Below, in pieces: positions 58,075 to 64,000 of a stretch of DNA of 64,000 bases (its first letter is position 1; each line of letters starts with the position of its first letter). The stretch comes from Chionoecetes opilio (taxonomy: Eukaryota; Arthropoda; Malacostraca; Decapoda; Majidae). The DNA lies in NCBI GenBank assembly GCA_016584305.1, contig JACEEZ010000329.1, positions 365,001-429,000 of the forward strand. The letters are read 5' to 3'. The notes under the pieces are model-generated. The model was not told the DNA's origin. It saw nothing but the letters and a program-made list of their open reading frames with translations, and did no database searches. The translations under genes were made by a program, and so were the position numbers.

Positions 58075-61000
58075 ATGTCCATCATGAGTGTCAAGAGGAA
58101 ACACTCGAGCATTATACTCGCCACACCGCCGGTATTTGAGCAGGATGAGGGCAAGGTAAGAACAGGGGGGACATAGGGTGTTGTAGCATGTAATTAAGTT
58201 GATGTAAGATTGTTATGATGTGAAGCAGCCTGGTCGCCCACTGACATGCTAACTTTGATATTGTTTTAACACCAGTTTGCCTACAGTTGACCTTCTGGGA
58301 AAGAGTTAAGTTTGTGTATAAGGTCAAATTAATATTTGGTTCGACATAGCACTTTTTCAATGCCATACTCTTACCTAAACGTATTTTATTTTTTGGAGTG
58401 GCCAGATACGGAGCCATATCATTGCCGTGGCTAGAGATACGGCGGCCAGATTCCCATTGTGGTTTTTTAAGATATGGCAGTGGTTATAGATAAGGAAACC
58501 AGATGACCTTTATGTGATTTACTCTGCGAATTTCGAGGAGGGGGGGTCGTTGTCATGCATTTTTGGCGTACGAGACTAACAGGTTACAGGGACTTTACAC
58601 AAGTTGTTTCGGTGTTTCGTACCCAGGTTTTTTTAGTTGTTTCGTACACTGATTTTCAGTTTTTCGTACATACCTGGTGTCGTTTCGTAACTCTAGTAGT
58701 CTAGTTCAACTCTGAGCTGTGTACGAAACGACCATGGTTTCATATTGACTACGAAACAACTTTTTGGTGTAAGAATCCACTGGTGTACGAAACAACTTGT
58801 GTACGAACTGACTGCACCCCGAGACCAACATTACCCAGTGAGGTGGGTTATTTCCATGGGTTATATCTATTGATATAATCATTGGGTGATATTGTGTTTG
58901 AAGCTCTAGTTATCTGAAAACGTAACACAGGTTCGTGTTCATCTAGAATGAGAACTATTATAGCTAATGGAACAGTACGGCTGCCGTATCCTTAGCCGCG
59001 GCTTAAAGGGGTACGGTTTTTTGTTTTTTCAATAAATTAAAAAAATTCAGCATTTTTCTGTATTTATTTGTTTCAAAAGCTATTATGGTCATTTATTGAA
59101 AAATATCGTAAAAATGGACGAGAACTGCGCGGTCATTTTCTGAGACAACACATTTTTCCTTCCCTAAATTTAGTACTTTTTCAGATGGAGGTATTTTTAT
59201 TTGCCGGAAACCCATTAAAAAGTTTATTTTTTTTTATTTTATTTTATTTAAATTCATCACCAAATCCTAGGGTCGCCGTTTCCATTGATATTAATCTATC
59301 TCTATCAGAAAAAACACTAAAACTTGTCCAGGAAATAATAGTCAGTGTTTCAGAAACCAGGGAAGTGACGGATTTGTACGAAAACAATGTGTGCCCCGCC
59401 CCCCGGGGTGTCAATGACAGTTCCATTAACCATCTTCACCATGATAATAATTGCATGATTATTTATCACCTATGTGTTTGATTTTCAAGCAAATTTGTAT
59501 AAGTCTACTTTTACACCATTATAAGCTCATGTAGGCTATAACTACAATGAAGAGATGCTAATATATTTTTGTCCCTGGAAGATTAATATTTCAGAAAATA
59601 GAGACTACTTTAATACTGAATGTTTTCTTTCAGGCAAATTTTCTGGGAGACATCAATGGTGATGAAGCAGGAGATTCGTCCGACCCTGAAGCCAGCGACG
59701 TGGAAGACGACGCTGAGAACGGCAGTGATAGCGACGACGAGGGAAACGACAGCGGCGAGGCAGACAGTCTGGATGAGGACGATATAGAAGATGCAAGTGG
59801 GGATGAGGAAGAAGATGAGGATGCTGAAAATGAAAGCAGTGATGATGATGAGGAAGAGGAAGAGGAGGAGGAGGAGGAGACTGAAGACAGGAAAGAAGAA
59901 GCCAATGAGATAAAAGCTAAGACAGTGACCGAGGTGAAGACAGACAGAGACAGTGGTATTGATGACCCGCCACATGCAAAGGTGAGGCTCAAGAAGGTCA
60001 GGAGCAAGGTGAATGAGAGACACAAGCAAGACAGTGTTACAGCAGAGGGAGAAAGCAGCACCACCACAGCACACAGCAGCACCACCACAGCTCACAACAG
60101 CACCGCCATAGCTCTAGCTCGCAGTGTGCCAGACGAGTATCGAGAGGATTCCTCCGATGAAGAAGATCTGCGCAACACAATTGGTGGGTTGGACAGACAG
60201 TTTCGTGATGACTAATTTTTGTACAGAGATGAAGGAAATATCTGATCATGTGCTGCAGAATAACTATTTTATCGTGACACAAAATACTTAGTTTTTATTG
60301 ATACTTTTATGATTCAGCAGAATTCTTATTTTACTTTAGATTTCATTCCTTATTGACTAATATATTCTTGTTAGTTTTCTTTTGATTTTTGATATATTTA
60401 TTTATTTTTATTTTCTAAGTGTTCTTAGCATTTTTTACAGTAGTACATTATACAGTATGTCATACATTTAACTGCAACATTTTGTTTCATGATATATAAG
60501 TTTGAATACAAAAATCAATCATTCATATCATATGAGCCTATTCTCTTGTTTGTTGCCAGGTATGAAAGTTGACCATATTCCATAGTTATCTATGTAAACA
60601 CTCGTACCTTCAGAATATTGTATATGCACAAGAAGAATACACAATATTGTATGTACACAGGAAGAGTCTTCATAGAGTACTCTCAATACTAACTTATATC
60701 TCGCCGCACATTAAGTTGGTGAAAATCGGGTCGTTCACTCTCTTCCTAACGCACGGGATTGGCTGAGGTGTTGGGTGAAAATGCCTTACTCAAGTTCTGC
60801 CCTAAAGCCCCAACACCCAACACCTCAGCCAATCCCGTGTGTTTGGAAGAGGGGAGTGAGGGGGCCCAATTTTCACCAACTTAACCCCTTGAGGCCCACA
60901 GCGTGATTTCCATTGTACTTTGGGTATACCATTACATGATTTTTAGTGAATATAAGCAACAATTTATAGATATGACCTGTTTAGTATCCTTGTCCACTAC

Positions 61001-63249
61001 CTAATTTGGTATATTCAGTTATTTTTCGTAATTTTATGGCTAACAACAGACAATTTTTTATAGCCAAGGAAATATCTGGGCGTGAAGGGGTTAAGGTGCG
61101 GCGAGTATACTGTTAGATTGACTTGAAATTATCAGTTGATGTCACAGTAGCCTTGAAATTGATGGTGTATTTGTTGAACAGGCAACGTGCCCATCAAGTG
61201 GTATGACGAGTACCCTCACCTGGGCTATGACCTGGACGGCAAACAGATCCTCAAGCCCCAGCGCGGCGACACCCTCGACAACTTCCTCAACAGGATGGAG
61301 AACCCAGACTTCAAGTGAGTGGTAGAGTCTCAGCAGTGCTTTTCTTCATGTTATGCAGTGCCTTATTGATGCCTCTATTCTTTTGTCTACCTATACACTT
61401 TATGCTACAGTCCACATGTATTGTAGGTGTCAATGTCAGAAGTCCAGAGGTTTTCAGATATAATTGAACACTTATCGAAAAGAGTATTTTTTGTAGGTTT
61501 CAAAGTCGGAAGTACAGAGGTTTTAAGATTTATTGAATACTTACCATAAATAGTAATTTTTGTTGGTTTCGTGTCAGAAGTACAGAGGTTTTAAGATTTA
61601 TTGAATACATACCGTAAAGAGTATATTTTGGTAGCAGGCATGATATGTGTGTGAGGGATAGGGATGGGCTCTGTCCCCTCTAGGTCAGCTTGATAACCCG
61701 GCGTGTACCGTATGGACAGGAGCTGAAGTACAGACATAAGTATTTATATAAGTATTAGTACATGTATTATCAAGTAATGTCCTGAATATTTAGAATTTAG
61801 TAAACTGAAGCTAGATAATCAAGATTTATATATAATTACTCTCAGGCTGTGGATTATACTCTCAGATTTTCCCACAATATCCTCTGAGGTTAGACGATAC
61901 ACTACGCTTGCAACTATCTCTATCCGTTGCCTGTACTTCTTCAATGCCCAATACTGCCAGATCCTCTTCAACACACTACACTACATATCAGGCGCCTAGA
62001 ATTGAAACGGCACAAGCGCCACTTTTAAAAATAACCACCGCCACCTTTCTAATAAAACAAACCCCATTACAATATCTTCATTTGTTGCTGATTTACTTTG
62101 AAAACACTTTAGGTGCATTTTTTTCATTGATAAAAAGTGGCGCTTGTGCCGTTTCATATCTTGATTTTCTTAGATTAAACTTTAAGCGCGTTTTTCTCAG
62201 TTTTTTAAAAGTGGCGCTTGTGCCGTTTCAATTCTAGGCGCCTGATATACATTCATTATAAATTTTCTTTATACTACAGCCAAATTCCCAACATCCGACT
62301 TCCAAACACCCGACTTGTCCAAACAACCGACTTTTTTTCACCACCACATTGTGTCTGATTTTGGCCATTTATTTTACTTCGTTTTTTTATAGTTTTTAGA
62401 AAACATTGACTTGTGGCTTTATTTATGCATGAATTTTACTTTCGCGTATACCACTGGATTGGCCTTCAAGAGCTGCATCTTTTATGTTCTATACCATTTT
62501 GTCCTTACATTTATGGTTACTGTGATATCCGAACATCCAACTATTCCAATTATCCGACCTACCTTCGGTCCCCCCAAGGTCGGATAATTAATACTTAGCT
62601 GTATTTATATTGGAAAGAAAAGTGTGTGTTCTGAGGCTATTGTAGTGGTTATGGTGCTGCCTTCCTCCTGTCTGTCCTCAGCCGCACAGTGTTTGACAAG
62701 CAGACGGGCCAGCTACACATGCCTTAATTACTATTTTCTTTTAATACTAGTCATTTTGGATAGAAGAGTGTGTGTTCTGAGGCTATGGTAGTGGTTATGG
62801 TGCTGACTTCCTCCTGTCTGTCTGTCAATATATGATCTCCTTCCCCCAACAAATACACATCCTTCCTCTGATCTAACCATACTGCTATAACATTCCGTTC
62901 CTTTCCCCTTCCCTCACCGTTTCACTCTTTCTCTATAACCCCTCCCCTTTATTATGCTTTGCCATAGTGCCATATGACCTCTGATGTCTGGCACATTCAC
63001 CTTTTTTGGCATTAAATCAATCAATCAACCCTGTTTGTCCTCAGCCGCACAGTGTTTGACAAGCAGACGGGTCAGGACGTGAGGCTGGGTGACGCTGACC
63101 TGGATGCCATTCAGCGCCTCATGTCCCACCGCGTGCCCGACGGAGGCTTCGACATGTACGCACCCTGGGTGGACCACTTCACCCACGAGGTCATGGACAT
63201 GCCGCTGTCAGGCCGCCCTGAGAGCAAGAAGTCATTCATCCCATCAAAG
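58075..63249 (+). CDS. BOP1: Ribosome biogenesis protein BOP1, N-terminal part (runs off window)
   Basis: Nucleolar WD-repeat protein of the PeBoW complex (PES1-BOP1-WDR12), needed for 28S/5.8S rRNA processing and 60S assembly. Exons (+): 58075-58155, 59634-60183, 61182-61314 and 63045-63249, in consistent phase, give 323 residues so far. An acidic Ser/Asp/Glu-rich stretch is followed by DEYREDSSDEEDLRNTIG, then NVPIKWYDEYPHLGYDLDG, GDTLDNFLNRMENPDF, RTVFDKQTGQDVRL and SKKSFIPSK, the BOP1NT domain. The WD repeats lie beyond the right edge. Start: ATG at 58075 or 58084 (MSVKRKHSS); the second is equally plausible. A partial duplicate of the fourth exon lies at 62682. Confidence 0.95.
58582..58820. 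mobile_element. Foldback element with TTCGTACACAAGTTG ends, copy 2 (uninterrupted)
   Basis: Body nearly identical to 45763-46353 without the nested insertion. Flanks GAGACTAACA (58572-58581) and GAGACCAACA (58821-58830) are an imperfect 10-bp target duplication. In BOP1 intron 1. Confidence 0.8.
60700..61108. mobile_element. Foldback element interrupted by a piggyBac-like MITE
   Basis: Left arm CTCGCCGCACATTAAGTTGG, then GATTGGCTGAGGTGTTGGGTG; right arm CACCCAACACCTCAGCCAATC, then CACCAACTT, with the last part (AAGGTGCGGCGAGTATAC) displaced to 61093-61108 by the insertion at 60885-61090. In BOP1 intron 2. Confidence 0.8.
60885..61090. mobile_element. piggyBac-like MITE (TTAA target), copy 2
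   Basis: Ends CCCCTTGAGGCCCA and CTGGGCGTGAAGGGG, flanked by TTAA at 60881-60884 and 61091-61094. Reverse relative of 47615-47818, sharing GACCTGTTTAGTATCCTTG and its mirror. Confidence 0.85.
61437..61625. repeat. Approx. 70-bp tandem repeat, three copies
   Basis: Copies share AGTACAGAGGTTTTAAGATT and TATTGAATAC. In BOP1 intron 3. Confidence 0.8.
61985..62250. mobile_element. MITE with 42-bp inverted ends
   Basis: ATCAGGCGCCTAGAATTGAA, ACGGCACAAGCGCCACTTTT at left; perfect mirror at right (62205-62249). An extra internal half-copy AAGTGGCGCTTGTGCCG is at 62136. In BOP1 intron 3. Confidence 0.85.
62277..62601. mobile_element. pogo-like MITE
   Basis: Inverted ends CAGCCAAATTCCCAACATCCG and GGTCGGATAATTAATAC, then TTAGCTG, flanked by TA (62275-62276, 62602-62603). 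Interior has repeated CCGACTT/CCGAACATCC motifs. Confidence 0.6.
62618..62727 (+). pseudogene. Duplicated BOP1 acceptor and truncated fourth exon
   Basis: GTGTGTGTTCTGAGGCTAT, GTTATGGTGCTGCCTTCC, then TGTCCTCAG and an exon start reading RTVFDKQTGQ that then diverges to LHMP and a stop at 62725. The true exon begins at 63045. A second copy of the intron part is at 62768-62825. Confidence 0.85.
62826..63029 (+). mobile_element. LINE 3' tail with (AATC)n, family C, before BOP1 exon 4
   Basis: Same tail as 38930-39056, preceded by ATATGATCTCCTTCCCCC and AACATTCCGTTCC. It ends in AATCAATCAATC 15 bp before the acceptor AG of the BOP1 exon. Confidence 0.75.
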
Positions 63250-63274
63250 GTTAGTGTCTGTGTGTTTTACTTAT

Positions 63275-63815
63275 ATTGGTGATCTACGTTTTCTTATTTA
63301 CTTATACGTATTAGTGATCTACGTTTTCTCATTTACTTATATTGGTGATCTAGGTTTTCTCATTTACTGATATTAGTGATCTACGTTTTCTCATTTACTT
63401 ATATTGGTGATCTAGGTTTTCTCATTTACTTATATTAGTGATCTATGTTTTCTCATTTACTTATATTGGTGATCTACGTTTTCTCATTTACTGATATTAG
63501 TGATCTACGTTTTCTCATTTACTTATATTGGTGATCTACGTTTTCTCATATACTTATATTGGTGATCTACGTTTTCTCATTTATTTATATTAGTGATCTA
63601 CGTTTTCTCATTTACTTATATTAGTGATCTACGTTTTCTCGTTTACTTATACGTATTGGTGATTTAGGTTTTCTCATTTACTTATATTAGTGATCTACGT
63701 TTTCTCATTTACTTATACGTATTGGTGATCTACGTTTTCTCATTTACTTATATTAGTGATCTACGTTTTCTCATTTACTTATATTAGTGATCTACGTTTT
63801 CTCATTAGTGATCTT
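63275..63815. repeat. 31-bp tandem repeat (TTAGTGATCTACGTTTTCTC)
   Basis: About 17 copies of a unit TATTRGTGATCTACGTTTTC plus TCATTTACTTA, in the BOP1 intron after the exon ending at 63249. From 63815 to 64000 nothing is recognised. Confidence 0.97.
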
Positions 63816-64000
63816 AGTTATCTCATGGAATGTATCTCTTAAGTAAGGAGTTGCTATCGTCATCGTCATTAGGAGTGTTATGAATCCATTTGCATTTACA
63901 CTGTGGTGATAGATGTCAAAAGTGAATGCAAAAATAGCTAGTAGAGGAAATAGATCATCAGCTAGAATAGAACCAGGAGAATAAAGAAAATCAAGTGTGG

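Noticed and set aside
59068..59481. 137-codon open frame in BOP1 intron 1
   Set aside because: AT-rich, low-complexity composition, no recognisable domain, and inside an intron; no splice support.

Overview
The window is eukaryotic and almost certainly from a decapod crustacean, most likely a crab (inference). Genes are split by introns with GT-AG boundaries. Long (CT)n, (CA)n, (AT)n and (ATT)n arrays are everywhere, CCTAA/TTAGG-type motifs (the arthropod telomere unit) occur inside repeats, and most non-coding DNA is tRNA-derived SINEs, LINE 3' tails, foldback MITEs and other elements. No prokaryotic or organellar genes, CRISPR array or functional tRNA/rRNA gene was found.

Five protein-coding genes can be read. 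(1) GABA transaminase (ABAT), + strand, ten exons from 11025 to 22804; the first exon(s), with the mitochondrial transit peptide, were not found. (2) Calreticulin, - strand, complete in four coding exons from 33207 to 25295, 406 residues ending in HDEL. Its upstream DNA holds four CCAAT-N9-CCANN elements like ER-stress response elements. (3) A C19orf44-like (DUF4614-type) protein, + strand, 35516 to 43480, whose large middle exon changes frame several times as assembled. (4) NDUFB4, a complex I accessory subunit, + strand, complete in three exons from 45399 to 49313, 110 residues. (5) The N-terminal part of the ribosome biogenesis factor BOP1, + strand, from 58075 and running off the right edge. 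The genes share no pathway; this is ordinary animal gene order, not an operon.

By region: 1-11000 is gene-poor and repeat-filled (a 2.1 kb hAT-like element carrying a nested LINE fragment, a pyrimidine-rich block, a 310 bp CA array, SINEs). 11000-22800 is ABAT with SINE- and duplication-filled introns. 22800-25300 is a quiet intergenic stretch with one foldback MITE. 25300-33200 is calreticulin, with a head-to-head pogo/Tigger-like foldback element and a large palindrome in its introns. 33200-35500 is the promoter interval. 35500-43500 is the C19orf44-like gene. 43600-45300 is a SINE plus a tandem array. 45400-49300 is NDUFB4 with nested elements in intron 1. 50400-57360 is a GC-rich, badly garbled stretch that I identify as a DIRS-type tyrosine-recombinase retrotransposon, from its inverted terminal repeats, internal complementary region, and RT, RNase H and YR remnants. 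58000-64000 is BOP1, with nested MITEs and a partial exon duplication.

The nearest thing to an unusual system is the DIRS element with its recognisable internal complementary region, the cluster of ERSE-like sites at calreticulin, and the layered foldback/MITE insertions whose empty and filled sites can be compared inside this one window.
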